Part shown: in pieces, positions 49,790 through 61,518 of the stretch
Numbering within the stretch: the first letter of the stretch is position 1
How the letters are laid out: each line of letters starts with the position of its first letter
DNA from: Hericium rajendrae
Lineage: Eukaryota > Basidiomycota > Agaricomycetes > Russulales > Hericiaceae
Reading direction: 5' to 3'
Assembly: GCA_033439255.1 (NCBI GenBank)
Contig: CM065879.1
Location: 3,974,501 to 4,038,500, forward strand
Length of the DNA: 64,000 bases
The notes under the pieces: generated by a model
What the model was told of the DNA's origin: nothing
What the model saw: only the letters and a program-made list of their open reading frames with translations
Databases searched by the model: none
Translations under genes and position numbers: made by a program

Positions 49790-51342
49790 ATGCCTCCAAA
49801 GAACCTTACCGACAAGCCAGTTGCGCATACGCATAATAAAGCCATGGCTCTGACTGATGAACAGCGCGAGGCCGCCCACGTGGCACGTCTAGAGTACGAT
49901 CAAAGACTCAATAGCCGGCTGGAGAATGCTTGGGATGACTGGACCGAGGTCGCCAACGCCATCGCGGAGGAGTTTGGGCAGAGCTTCGATCAAATTCACC
50001 AGAAGCTTCTCCTCACCGGCAACATACTCAAACAGCACCGCAAGCCGGCTCTCCACAATGCCTACAGTTATTGTTGGGCACAGATCGAAGACGGGAGCTG
50101 TACGTGATTCTTTCCTGCACTTACTCCAGATATTGACTCATTTATTTGTCCAGGGAAGAATGATCCTACGAAGCAACATATGTCGGCCATCATCGAAGAA
50201 GCCCATGCAATTGGCTACAAGGAGCTCTCGGAAGAGAAGCAGCAGGCAATAATAGATTGTCTCCAGGAACACCGCGACCAGATGTATACGGGCGTCATTC
50301 GCCGGACGGCCGTGCAGATGCACGACGCTCGCATCACCTTGAACCAACTACATACAGAAGTGCGTATTCCTCTCGTCTCTAGCCCTTAGCGCTTAGCCGT
50401 GAGACTGACATGATCACGCAGCTCACGAACTTGCACATGCGAGGCGGCGTGCAATTCTTGTTGGCCGCTTGCCGCTCGCATGTTAACCAGATGTCAGCTC
50501 CCGTTGTCTTCTTCAGCAACGGTGGCCTCGAATACATGACGCAGATCCTGCGCATCCAACCCGGCGAGCTGGTCAGTCGCTTTGATGCATTTTGTGTCAA
50601 CTCGGCAGGCATTCAGGGTAAGCTTTTACCTTCATCGTGAACGCTTTACGCGGTGCCTTATGTTATATTAGGTGTTCTTAGATACAACCAGGTTACGCAG
50701 GGCGCCACAAAGAAGAATTCGATAAAAAAGAGACCCTGAGGCTTCTGAAGGGACAACTTGGTAAGTACCCGTAGCAACAACCGACCTCGATCACAATCTA
50801 ACTCGTTTATCTTAGTAAAACTCACGGGCTGCTCTAGCTTGCGCCTGGAATGGTCCCGATGGGATGATATGATGACGCGTGCACATGGCATTGTCATGGT
50901 CGGCTGGCCCCTGGCCGAATTCGTAGCGCCTTCGAAGATCAAGACTACACTCGACTACCAGCAGCTTCTCGATGCCGTGACGGTCGGACACTGCCATCTT
51001 CGGAAGTTGTCTGAGCCGGAGCTCGTCCAATGGCTGATGAACCCTACTCCCACTCCTACTGGCGTCCCACCACCGACAGGCACTTCTGCAACCATTGTTA
51101 CAATCCAAGACGAGGAGGGGGAGGACAAGGAGGACGAAGAGGACGAAGACGCCGAGGCCGCGTTGTCCGACAAGGAGCCGGAGGAAGAACCGATGCCTGA
51201 GAAGCAGCCGGAGGCCCAGCCGTCGCCTGCCTCGAGCACCCCAGCTTCAACTTGCACTACAGTAGCTGTTCCATTCAAGCGGGGCGGATTCATCCTGAAC
51301 TTCAGTGAAGGGCCTGCAGCCGGGCCCGGCGGCCAGAAGTGA
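49790..51342 (+). CDS. KDZ accessory gene 2 (conserved mobile-element-associated protein)
   Basis: Starts ATG 49790 (MPPKNLTDKPVAHTHNKAMA) and ends at the TGA at 51340-51342, with five exons; junctions re-form GSWKNDP, HTELTNL, GIQGYAGRHKEEFD and KGQLVKLT with correct phase. The N-terminal 100 residues are helical and lysine-bearing (LTGNILKQHRKPALHNAYSY). The middle holds LHMRGGVQFLLAACRSH, and a late segment reads AHGIVMVGWPLAEFVAPSKI then LRKLSEPELVQWL. A GWP-centred segment like this recurs in many unannotated proteins of agaricomycete repeats, as far as I recall; I give no function. The end is a long acidic run (DEEGEDKEDEEDEDAEAA). Frames are intact. It may bind DNA or help the transposase. 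Confidence 0.7.
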
Positions 51343-51420
51343 AGCCATGATGGCGTAGATGATAACACGCCTCACGCGAAGCGGCCCAATGTCCTCCCGG
51401 GCGCGTCGACCGTGTCCTCC

Positions 51421-51975
51421 ATGTCAACCCCCGCCCACGGCCCTCCTACATCGACTGCTGCGCCTGCGTCTGGCGCCGCCCCCACACCCACCGCCGGTGC
51501 CGCGCCCACTCCCGCTGCTGCTGTTGGCACCACACCTGCTGCTGCTACTGGCGCCACGTCTCCAGCCGCATTTCCCGCTAGTGCTGACGTCACGCCTCCT
51601 GGGTCCCCCGCGCCTGCTGCTGGTGCCGATCCCATGTCTACCGGTCCCCGCACGACCCTCATACCTCCCGCTCGCACTGACGCCATGCCTTCTGGCCCTA
51701 TCACGCCTCCTCCTGATGCCGGTGCGACGCCTACGGGTGCCGCCGCTGCTACATCTACATCTACCAGGCTCGATACCACGATCGCCACGCAGTCGCTTAC
51801 TGCTGATCCTCTCTTTAACGGGATTATGGAGCTCGATGAGGGAGAGTTGATGAGGATGCTCAATGAATTGCTGGGACCTGTTCCCGATGACATTCATGCC
51901 ATGCTCACCTCAAGCTTTTCTGTTGGTCCCCAGGACGAGACGGGCTTCAGCTTCACAAGCCTTGGTACCCAGTAG
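51421..51975 (+). CDS. Low-complexity KDZ-borne ORF, possibly the 3' exon of accessory gene 2
   Basis: From ATG 51421 to the TAG at 51973-51975. The first ~115 residues are Ala/Pro/Thr repeats (PTPTAGAAPTPAAAVG). The last ~65 residues (LFNGIMELDEGELMRMLNEL and on) look like a helical domain. It could be an exon joined to the preceding gene, but the phase does not match simply, so I keep it separate. Confidence 0.4.
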   Translation: MSTPAHGPPTSTAAPASGAAPTPTAGAAPTPAAAVGTTPAAATGATSPAAFPASADVTPPGSPAPAAGADPMSTGPRTTLIPPARTDAMPSGPITPPPDAGATPTGAAAATSTSTRLDTTIATQSLTADPLFNGIMELDEGELMRMLNELLGPVPDDIHAMLTSSFSVGPQDETGFSFTSLGTQ

Positions 51976-52456
51976 GTTGAGCAGTTTCAAATCTATTCGT
52001 ATATTTCTTGTTATGCTCGTGCAGTACATAGCCTAAGTGCTGAATAAAATATATGATTTATCGTGCATTTTGCCTTAGTCGCAAAGTCCCTGCGACGGCA
52101 GGCGGCCCGGGCGCTCCCGCACCGGTGTTGAGTTGAGGGCGCCGGACCGGCATGTCGGCACGGCTGAATGTGTCCGAGGAGGCGCGCTACCAGAAATGGC
52201 ACTGGCCTCGGAGGCTGGCCTCAGGGGACGGTGCACGTGCGGCCTATTGGCATAGTAGGAGGGGGTATCGAGGGGGATTACCTTAGGAGGCACTGGCCTC
52301 GGAGGCTGGCCTCGGAGGCTCGGATACGTCCGACGTTGCGTTGACGCAGGAGGAGGGGATGTCGGGGGTGATTACCGTAATAGGCACTATCCCCGGAGGC
52401 CAGCCCTAGAAGAAGGGGTGCCTCCGACTCATTAGGAGGGTACGGCGGGAGGGACT

Positions 52457-52589
52457 ACCCGAAGGGGAAGGCGACCTACGGGCCAGCCTCTACAGGCCGG
52501 TTTTTTGGCGGACGCAATATCTAACTGGATACTGCCATGGGGCCCCATGGCACTATCTAACTAGATAGTAAGTCGTAGAGGGGCAGGTG
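52457..52589 (-). repeat. KDZ right terminal inverted repeat
   Basis: Inverse of 43791-43923, with one difference noticed (CCCCTTCGGG against CCCTTTCGGG). It contains the same CCATGGGGCCCCATGG palindrome, and the target duplication GAAGGGA follows. Confidence 0.92.
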
Positions 52590-53366
52590 GAAGGGAATCG
52601 ATGAGCACGGCACTCGCCTTTCGACATTTCGGGAGTACTTCTCGAAATCCTTCCAATTCCAACCAGTGTTCCCCAAGCGCTCAAAATCTATATACCTGTC
52701 AACTTGTGAAGACTGGGAACCTCAAGGACGGATGACTTACCATCAATTTCTGCGGCAGGTGGCCGCGACCAGACGTAGAAATTGATAGCAGAGGAACCTC
52801 CAAGACCCTTTCCACTAATGAACCGCTCGTCACCATGTGCAGACGAAACTTACTAAGTAATTGGGTCACCTTGGGATGTTAAACTGAGTGTCATTCGCCC
52901 ATTTCTGAGGGACCTGTACATGATTTAAGTACATAGCGTAAAAGCGATACGCGCTGGAAACTGGCTGACCGTCGTGTAGTTCCAATTGTATTCTTCGTTT
53001 TTGAAGTGGCTTGCGAAAGAAGCAGCACGAACTAGCCATTTTTAAATCACTGAGCTCGCTCTCGGAACGAGCAGGGACTCACGGATTTCAGGGTCATTGA
53101 TATGAGCAGCTCCTGCTTCGAGCACCATCACATTGATATTTGGGTCTTCAGTAAGCCTCGCTGCCAGCACTAATCCGGCCGTCTGGGGCAACAATAATTT
53201 TGTAAACACTCGTCGGAATAGGCTTGAATGCCGATACTTACGCCTCCACCTAGTACGGGATTTTAAGGGCATTTAAATTAATGTCCCGGCATGAAAGTGT
53301 CGGGTCCGTACCAATGATGACGTAGTCAAAAGACTTGTCTGCGATTTCATCCACGGTGACGAGCAT

Positions 53367-54208
53367 TGTGTCGCTGATTAAATGGGAGAATAGAAAAGGT
53401 TCGGATGGACAGAGCTACTGCTGCACGTCCTATATAGAGCGGCCCATAACTGACAAACAAGTGAAAGCGCAGGGCTCCTGAACGTTCAGTGTCCAGAACA
53501 TGAGCAGTGTGGATCATCTTGCAGTGTGCGTTGCAGTGTGCATCTTGGACAGAGCGTCCAGGATCTCCGCCGCCTGCTCGATATGCGTGCACACTAGCCA
53601 TGCCGTGCGCAGCTTTCTCAAGCCTCGCCCGCCTGTGATCTGAGTGAGTATGCCCAGATGCAGCGACAAATGATCTATGGATAAGATGGCCAGTCGTAGT
53701 AATTGAAGTTTGCGATTTGAGTACAGTAATTCTTGATCTCATTCAAATTGTTGGTTGAGTCCGCGAACCCCTCATTAAACAGAACGACTGTCTTCTGTGT
53801 GAGGTCAGCCACGGAGACTACGCGAACCCGTCAAAATCCGAACCGCACTTCCGAAAGAGCCCGAGGCCAAGCCCGAGGTCAGTGCATGGGCGGGTCAATG
53901 GGTCTTGTCCTTTCAGCATTCCGCGCCGCCGGCGCTGATGCACTGTCAATGAGCAAATCATGCGCTTCACGAAAGAGCTGGACTCACCCTGACTCGCCAC
54001 AGTCAAGGATCGAAATGGAAAGGAATCGGGCAAGGCACAAGGCCGATCGATGACCGACCGGCCGGCTGCTCGACAGAATGTGGGCCGATCGCCGCTGGTG
54101 CTTTGGGATTCTTACTCGTTATGTGCTACGACCGTGGTCAGCACTGCTTGCGTTTGACATATGAAGGTCGCAGGACGTACGTTACTACCACGGAATAGAT
54201 TCTGATTT
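53367..54208. other. Region upstream of GMC copy 2
   Basis: Promoter side of copy 2, then sequence towards the truncated end of copy 3. Short frames only. Confidence 0.45.
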
Positions 54209-56240
54209 ATGGTTGCGATCGGGTTGAGATATCTCTACCCAGGCGCTGGTGGATCTCTCGATTCGTTCACGCCGACTATTCGGGAAAGCCAAGAAGCTGG
54301 GGATGCCCTCAGTCTCCAAGCTCTAAGCCCGAGGCATGTCTCTCCATCCAATCGAGCGGGGCTTTGTACTGCTCGATCAACCCGGCCGGACAGGTGGCGG
54401 CGTTTACTAGAATCCGTCGCTTCGCAGAACGCTGAATTTGGTCAGTGCGGGTGGGATCTGTGTAGAAGTTCAGAAGGCCGAAGATGAATTTCGTGATGTT
54501 TGTTCACAAAGGTTCCCTCCCCTCTTTCGTTGAAGATACATATACAAACAAGAAATTTGGAATGAAATCTCGCACGTACTGAAGTTCCCTGTGTTTAACC
54601 AAATCCATGAGATCGCCCAGAACATTGCGCGCAGAATTTTCTCGTTCTCCTCGATGGCACATGAGAAGATGAAGATGTGTCTGTTTACACGGACTGACCA
54701 TACGCTACTTCGGACCAGATATGGTCTTGAATGTTCTTGCGAACTGGAAGTTAAACGTAGAGAGGTGACCCTAACGGCTCAAACACGCTTCTCATCCCGA
54801 TGCCAGAGAGTTCGAGCGCCTTGAAAGACTTGAACATCCTGGAGATGACTTTCAGCGAGTGATAGAATTCGTTATCACTTGGCCATACCTTGCAGATAGG
54901 ACGACGTCCTTTCCAATTCTGATGACATGATCTTTGCTGCTATATGCCAGTTCGACAGATTTGACGAAAGCGAGGTCCCCCCTATCTTTCTCTGCGAACA
55001 GGCGACTGACTTTACCGTCGATGAGGACGTTCAGATTCAGGAGACTTTAGACAGGGAGGTAAAATGCTTAGAATTATGGGATGATCAGCAGCACAAGAGC
55101 TGAGAACGCCTACGCAGGCTGACAATCGTTGATGGCAAGTATGCGTGGAGAGATCGATATCGCAAGGATAGAGTGCTGTGCCTGTTATCTGCATCGGTGA
55201 CGGAATACTTTCCCTCCATAGAAAGGAAGAAGAAACTCACCTCCCCGTTGAACACGCCACGCGTGTTAGAGAGACCAATCAATATTCTAGACAGAGATCG
55301 ACCATTAACTCACGTGGTTCTTTGCGGGAGGAATGCCAGCCTCGATCCACGCCTTGAGTCGAAAGTCCTTGCTGATGATTACGAACGCGTGTCAATCAAC
55401 CAGGATCGCACCTTGCGCGCAGGTATCTCCGGCACAGGAAGTGTCTTCAAATACGACACAGCCACTTGTCATATAGGACATCGATACCTTTCATTATCAG
55501 TCGTCCTATCAGTCGAGCCGCTTATCTGCAACTCTTACTGCTTCGTGACTAAAACGGTCAGAGGAATAAATCTGCGCATGATTATCAACGAATGGTGCAG
55601 CCAACATTCGTGTGGGAGGTACGGACTGTTCGATTTTCCTGGCATACTCCATGAATAATGCCCTAGATTACCGAGGCGCGCGATATCTGAGAACATCGAT
55701 CGTTGGTGGACATAGCATATCATTAAGCCTCTTATCATCAACGTCAGATGAAGGAAGGAAGCCCCAGACCAAGAAGCTGATTGTGGAGCCTCTGCCTAAA
55801 CCCTTCCCACTGTGATTCATGATAAAACTACGATGATCAATATCTGGCACTCCCGATTGCTTACCAAGGCATACCAAAGACACTCCCATTGGACCACCTT
55901 TGCGGCACCTGGGACAAAAGCGAGATGAGCAGCTTGATAATGTTTTGGAATTGTCGAAAGCTCGCCTTTCAGTAAGCCCAACCATAAGCCGGGACCTTGA
56001 AGTGGCTTCCGTATGGATGAACTGCGCGGCACGTAAAGCAGAATTATCAGTGAAGAAGACGGTGGCGTACAAATTGCATGATCACTTACATCTGCCTCCA
56101 GAAGCAATACGGACACATTTGGATCTTCGCTCAGCGTTGTTGCTACCATGAGCCCGGCAGTCTGAACAAAATAAAATTTAGTTCGGGACTTCGCGTTGAC
56201 TATTCAAAGACATCCACTTACACCTCCGCCTAAAAGAATA
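54209..56240 (-). pseudogene. GMC oxidoreductase, copy 3, degraded remnant
   Basis: On the minus strand, isolated blocks align in order with copies 1 and 2. GGG then TAGLMVATTLSEDPNVSVLLL lies at about 56235-56090. RLFAEKDRGDLAFVKSVELA and KDHVIRIGKDVVLSA lie at about 55020-54900. ALELSGIGMRSVFEPLG and NIQDHIWSE lie at about 54830-54710. A segment near 54400-54330 matches the YQIQIERM region. The N-terminal FDYVxxG stretch is unrecognisable, the AGGAHINDP part is lost, stops and frameshifts separate the blocks, and the C-terminal catalytic region is missing. It cannot make an enzyme. Confidence 0.75.
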
Positions 56241-57210
56241 TCTTAATTACATGCAGCAGAAGAAGGGACCGGTGCGACCTTACACCACTCACTTACGAAG
56301 GAGTCGGATGGATGGCTCGAGACGTCGATGATGAAAACAAGCATAACGGCAATAGATGGCCAACCATGACGCGGATAATGCACCTTTGTACTATGCTATT
56401 TGGAAGGCAGATCTGTCGATGAAACAGTCTGCAGGGCTGCCGTACCGATCGGGACCCAAGTATGGTTGCGCTGCTCACGGTTCAACACTTCCCACACGGC
56501 CAAACGCAACGAACTCACGTTGAAGGGCTGCTTTTTGCTTGCGGTATTCATTCAGTGTTCCAGCCAGATTGTTGGCCGCGGTACGCGTGCGTCACCAGGC
56601 TGCTGATCCTGAAGCACTATTACGCCCAATCTCCCGGCCGTCATGTTGCAGATAGAACTCGTTTTTCCCCGACGACAGGAATCCCTAGAGATGGGAAAAC
56701 CAAGCAGATCTCGGGACCGCAGGGTGTGGTGGCAGGTCGGTCACTTTGAGCTCTGCCAGTGGACCTAGAGTGAAACGTAGCATCAACGAGCTCGATACTA
56801 TAGACAAAAAACACCATATCAGCACGACCTAACGATAACGCCATCCTGCAGATGATATTGCGGGCCTTTGCGGCACAAGACCCTCGTGGGTAGTCACAGC
56901 TGCTGCGCTTTGTTGAGTTGGATTTTGCAACGAATCGGCGCCGCAGGCAGAACGAGACGCTAATGACGCCACGGGCCAACCACGGGCTAAGTACGTGTTC
57001 CTCCAGCCTTGCCTGAGCCTCCAGCGCAAGTCAAGCAGAAATCCAAGATTCCCACGGCATGACTGTCTTTACACGTCACGTGCTACATCTTCGGCGTTGC
57101 GTCGAGTCGGGCCGGGGAAAGGTCGAGAGGCTTTTCTCTCTTGTATCCCTCATCCCGTCCCAGTCCGCGTCCCTCGTACTTCTGTTTGCACCGGGAGGAC
57201 GTCACAGTCA
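56241..57210. promoter_or_regulatory. Region between GMC copy 3 and RPC2
   Basis: Contains the RPC2 promoter by position. Frames up to 119 codons (e.g. plus 56995-57354, minus 56979-56641) have no domain; the former overlaps RPC2 exon 1 in another frame. Confidence 0.45.
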
Positions 57211-60200
57211 ATGGAGAATGCGGAGGACGAGGATTGGAACCAGCTCAACCGTACAGATTGGCGTGGACTAGGTCTTACGGACCCAATCAAAAGCGTCGAA
57301 GTATGTTGTCGAAATCTCTCTCACCTAGAAACATCTTATGCATGCATTTGCTAGGATAAATGGCTTCTGCTACCTGCCTTTCTAAAGGTGAAAGGTCTGG
57401 TGAAGCAGCACATCGACTCGTTTAATTACTTCGTCGATGTCGATATCAAAAATATCCTGAAGGCCAACAATAAAGTCACGTCGGATGTCGACCCACGTTT
57501 CTGGCTGAAGTACACCGACATTCAAATCGGGTTCCCAGACCGCACGGACGCGAATGCCGTTGACAAGAGTGTCACACCCCACGAGTGTCGTCTTCGAGAT
57601 ACGACATACAGCGCGCCCATCCTTGTCACTATTCAATATACAAGAGGCAAGAACGTCGTCAAGCGGAGCAATGTCAACATCGGGCGCCTTCCTATCATGC
57701 TGAGGAGCAACAAGTGCGTTCTCACTGGGCGCAGTGAAGCGCAGTTGGCTCGTATGTCCGAATGTCCCTTGGACCCAGGTGGATATTTCGTGGTGAAGGG
57801 CACCGAGAAGGTTATTTTAGTCCAGGAACAGCTGAGCAAGAATCGTATCATCGTCGAGACGGACCCTGTAAAGGGGATCGTGCAGTCTTCGTGTACCTCG
57901 TGCGTTGCAAATCGTCGTTTCGAAATTTCCCAGTGCCTGACTAATTGACCCCTCGACGCCTAGGTCAACGCATGGCGGCCTGAAATCGAAGACATATGTG
58001 GCCACGAAGAAGGGAAAGATCTATCTTCGTCACAACTCGATTCACGAGGATGTTCCCATTGCAATTGCCCTCAAGGCCCTTGGGATTCAATCCGACAAGG
58101 AGATCTTGCTTCTGACCGCTGGGAACTCTGAATCCTACAAGAACTCTTTCGCACCAAACTTGGAGGACGCCGCTCGCTTGGGCATATTTACACGACACCA
58201 GGCTTTGGAATGGATCGGCTCTCGCGTCAAGGTTAATCGCAGGGTAGTCGGTCCACGACGGCCTGCGTGGGAGGAGGCTCTCGAGGCCCTTGCGACCATC
58301 GTTCTGGCGCATGTGCCTGTGGTCGGAATGGACCTCCGTGCGAAGGCCATCTTCGTGGCCACGATGACTCGGCGCGTGCTTATGGCAGTCGACGACGAGA
58401 AGATGGTCGACGATCGAGATTACGTAGGGAACAAGCGTCTGGAACTGTGAGTGCTGTTTCATTCCCCTGTGCCCGTGGACAGCTTTGCCGAGTCGCGTGG
58501 TCGTGGATCTCTGCAAACGCTCATTGAATTTGCAATGCAGGGCTGGTCAACTGCTCGCACTCCTGTTTGAAGACTTGTTCAAGACTTTCAATACGAACCT
58601 GAAGTCTGCGATCGACAAGGTACTGAAGAAGCCATCGCGAACGAATGAGTTCGACGCTTGGAACACGATGCAGTTCCAAGGCGATCACATTACCGCGGGA
58701 TTTGTGCGCGCCATTTCAACAGGCAATTGGTCACTCAAGCGTTTCCGCATGGAACGCGCGGGCGTAACGCATGTCCTGTCGCGCTTAAGCTTCATCTCGG
58801 CATTAGGTATGATGACACGAATATCCTCCCAGTTCGAGAAGACGCGGAAAGTGAGCGGACCTCGCGCGCTGCAACCAAGTCAATGGGGAATGCTCTGTCC
58901 CAGCGACACGCCTGAAGGAGAAGCTTGCGGCCTGGTGAAGAACCTCGCACTGATGACGCACATAACGACGGATGTGGATGAAGAACCTATTATCAAACTT
59001 GCGTTCATGCTGGGTATAGAAGGTACGTAAACCCTTACTTATATATAGTCCGTGGGTTGCGTTCGACGTTCGCCATATTAGACATTAGCCAGACCACCGG
59101 GACAGAAATATACGGGCCTAACGTCTTCGTCGTCAACGTCAACGGAGCCATTATCGGTCTCACCCGTTTTCCAGCACGTTTTGTGCATAACTTCCGACGC
59201 CTCAGGCGCGCGGGGCGGGTGAGCGAGTTCGTCAGTGTCTATATTAACCACCATCACCGCACGGTGAACATCGCCAGTGATGGTGGGCGCATCTGTAGAC
59301 CCACGATTATCGTGGAGAACGGCAGGCCTAAGGTAACATCCGATCACATAGCGGTATGCCCTGACCTTCTATTCATCGCCCCGGGCGTAGACCTAAATCC
59401 ATTTCCTAGCTTCTCAAGGATGGCACGTTAGAGTTTGATGACTTCCTTCGCAAGGGGTTAGTCGAATACCTCGATGTCAATGAAGAGAACGACTCGTACA
59501 TCGCCCTGTACGAACCTGATATCGTGCCGACGACCACGCATCTCGAAATCGAACCGTTCACAATTTTGGGCGCCGTCGCGGGTCTTATTCCATATCCGCA
59601 CCACAATCAGTCTCCCCGGAACACCTACCAATGCGCCATGGGAAAACAAGCGATCGGTGCTATCGGCTATAACCAATTCAATCGGATCGACACATTGCTA
59701 TACTTGTCGGTATATCCGCAACAGCCCATGGTGAAGACCAAGACCATTGAGCTCATTGGGTACGATAAACTGCCCGCGGGGCAAAACGCCACGGTTGCCG
59801 TGATGAGTTATTCGGGCTATGATATCGAAGATGCCCTCATTCTGAATAGGGTATATCCTTTTACCGGCCGCTCGAGGAACCATGCTGACTATGTGGCTTG
59901 ATTGTAGTCGAGCCTGGACAGAGGCTACGGAAGATGTCAGGTTCTGCGCAAGAACGCCACGCTGATTCGTAAATACCCGAATGGAACGTGAGTTCAGGCC
60001 CCTTATTATCTATAAATTTATTCTGACGTTTCGACCTGGCGTCTTTCATCCTAGCTTCGACCGGTTGGCGGACGCTCCGGTTGATGAGAACGGGCAGATT
60101 CAGAAAAAGTACGACATCATCCAGCTCGACGGCCTCGCCGGCGTCGGGGAACGAGTGGATCCCGGAGACGTATACATCAACAAACAGACACCTACGAATG

Positions 60201-61518
60201 CCAACGACAACTCGTTCACGGGCCAAGCTGCTTCGGTGCCGTACAAAAATGCTCCGATGACTTACAAGTCGCCTGTTGCGGGGCACATCGACAAGGTCAT
60301 GATCTCGGATACGGACAACGACCAGACTCTGATCAAGGTCCTGATCCGGCAAACAAGGAGGCCCGAGTTGGGTGACAAATTTTCGTCGCGGCATGGTCAG
60401 AAGGGTGTTTGCGGGCTGATTGTGAACCAGGAGGATATGCCATTCAACGATCAAGGCATCGTCCCTGGTGCGTATTTCCTCCGAGTCGGCGTGACTGCGC
60501 GCGCTGGATGCTGATGATGCGGCGTGCTTCTGGGCAGACACTATCATGAATCCACACGGCTTCCCGTCTCGGATGACCGTTGGTAAAATGATTGAGCTCC
60601 TTGCAGGAAAGGTGCGTCTGCTTCCGCGATATATGCCCAGGGATCTAGATGCTGACATATGCTCCTGTCAGGCGGGTGTTCTAGCGGGTAAACTGCAGTA
60701 CGGTACTGCCTTTGGAGGGTCGAAGGTACGCCGCACAGCCCCAGTCGAGCGTAGTTCCTGCCGCTAAGGTGTGATCTGTGAAGGTCGAAGATATGTCGCG
60801 GATTCTGATCGACAACGGCTTCAGCTATGCCGGAAAGGACATGCTCACGAGCGGCATCACCGGCGAGCCCATGGAAGCCTATGTCTACTTCGGCCCCATA
60901 TACTATCAGGTACGCAAATTTATCCGCCATTCTGCAATATCACCAGGAGTCTGACAGCTTCCCTCGCTCCACAGAAACTGAGTACGTCCAGAGTTCGTTC
61001 CTTTCTGCCATATGGCAATGCTGAGCGGGTCTTTAGAGCACATGGTCATGGACAAGATGCATGCTCGAGCAAGGTACGACCCCAGAGATGGTATGGGCGA
61101 CAATCCCCAAATAGCTGACCACTTTTGCTTAGGGGGCCACGTGCAACTCTAACACGACAGCCCACAGAGGGTCGTTCCAGAGAAGGTGGCCTGCGCCTTG
61201 GGGAGATGGAGCGTGACTGCTTGATTGGCTATGGCGCGACCCAGCTGCTTCTCGAGCGTCTTATGATCTCTTCCGATAAGTTTGAGGTCAACGCGTGCCA
61301 GGAATGCGGCCTGCTGGGCTACAACGGCTGGTGCCCTTACTGCAAGAGCTCCAAAAACGTGGCACAGCTCACGATTCCTTATGCTGCAAAGCTGCTATTC
61401 CAAGAAGTGCGTGTTTCATGCACTTTTGGAAACAGCAGGGCCTCGAATCACTGATGCTTTCCACTCGCAGCTGATGGCAATGAACGTTGTACCACGTTTG
61501 ATCCTTGACGATGCATGA
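57211..61518 (+). CDS. RPC2: DNA-directed RNA polymerase III second-largest subunit
   Basis: Fifteen exons: 57211-57300, 57355-57899, 57964-58446, 58541-59022, 59082-59353, 59410-59850, 59908-59987, 60055-60467, 60538-60611, 60672-60725, 60784-60909, 60975-60981, 61037-61073, 61133-61406, 61471-61518. They sum to an unbroken 1141-residue protein. With RPC1 it forms the Pol III active centre that makes tRNA, 5S and U6 RNA. Landmarks are [20 protein letters not shown] at the N-terminus (Pol III-specific against RPB2 and RPA135), [20 protein letters not shown] in the fork region, [29 protein letters not shown] in the hybrid-binding domain, and the zinc site [16 protein letters not shown]. The end, VVPRLILDD, is typical. 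Exon 12 is a 7-base microexon. No frame break was found, unlike several neighbours. Confidence 0.96.

Larger units (their letters stand above)
43791..52589 (+). mobile_element. KDZ (Kyakuja-Dileera-Zisupton) DNA transposon, 8.8 kb, apparently complete
   Basis: Inverted termini of ~133 bp begin CACCTGCCCCTCTACGAC at both ends and match nearly perfectly. The 7-bp GAAGGGA flanks both sides (43784-43790 and 52590-52596). Inside are a KDZ-type transposase gene (44463-47829) and further plus-strand genes. KDZ elements are characteristic of agaricomycete genomes. The near-identical termini and open frames suggest a recent, possibly autonomous insertion. Confidence 0.9.
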
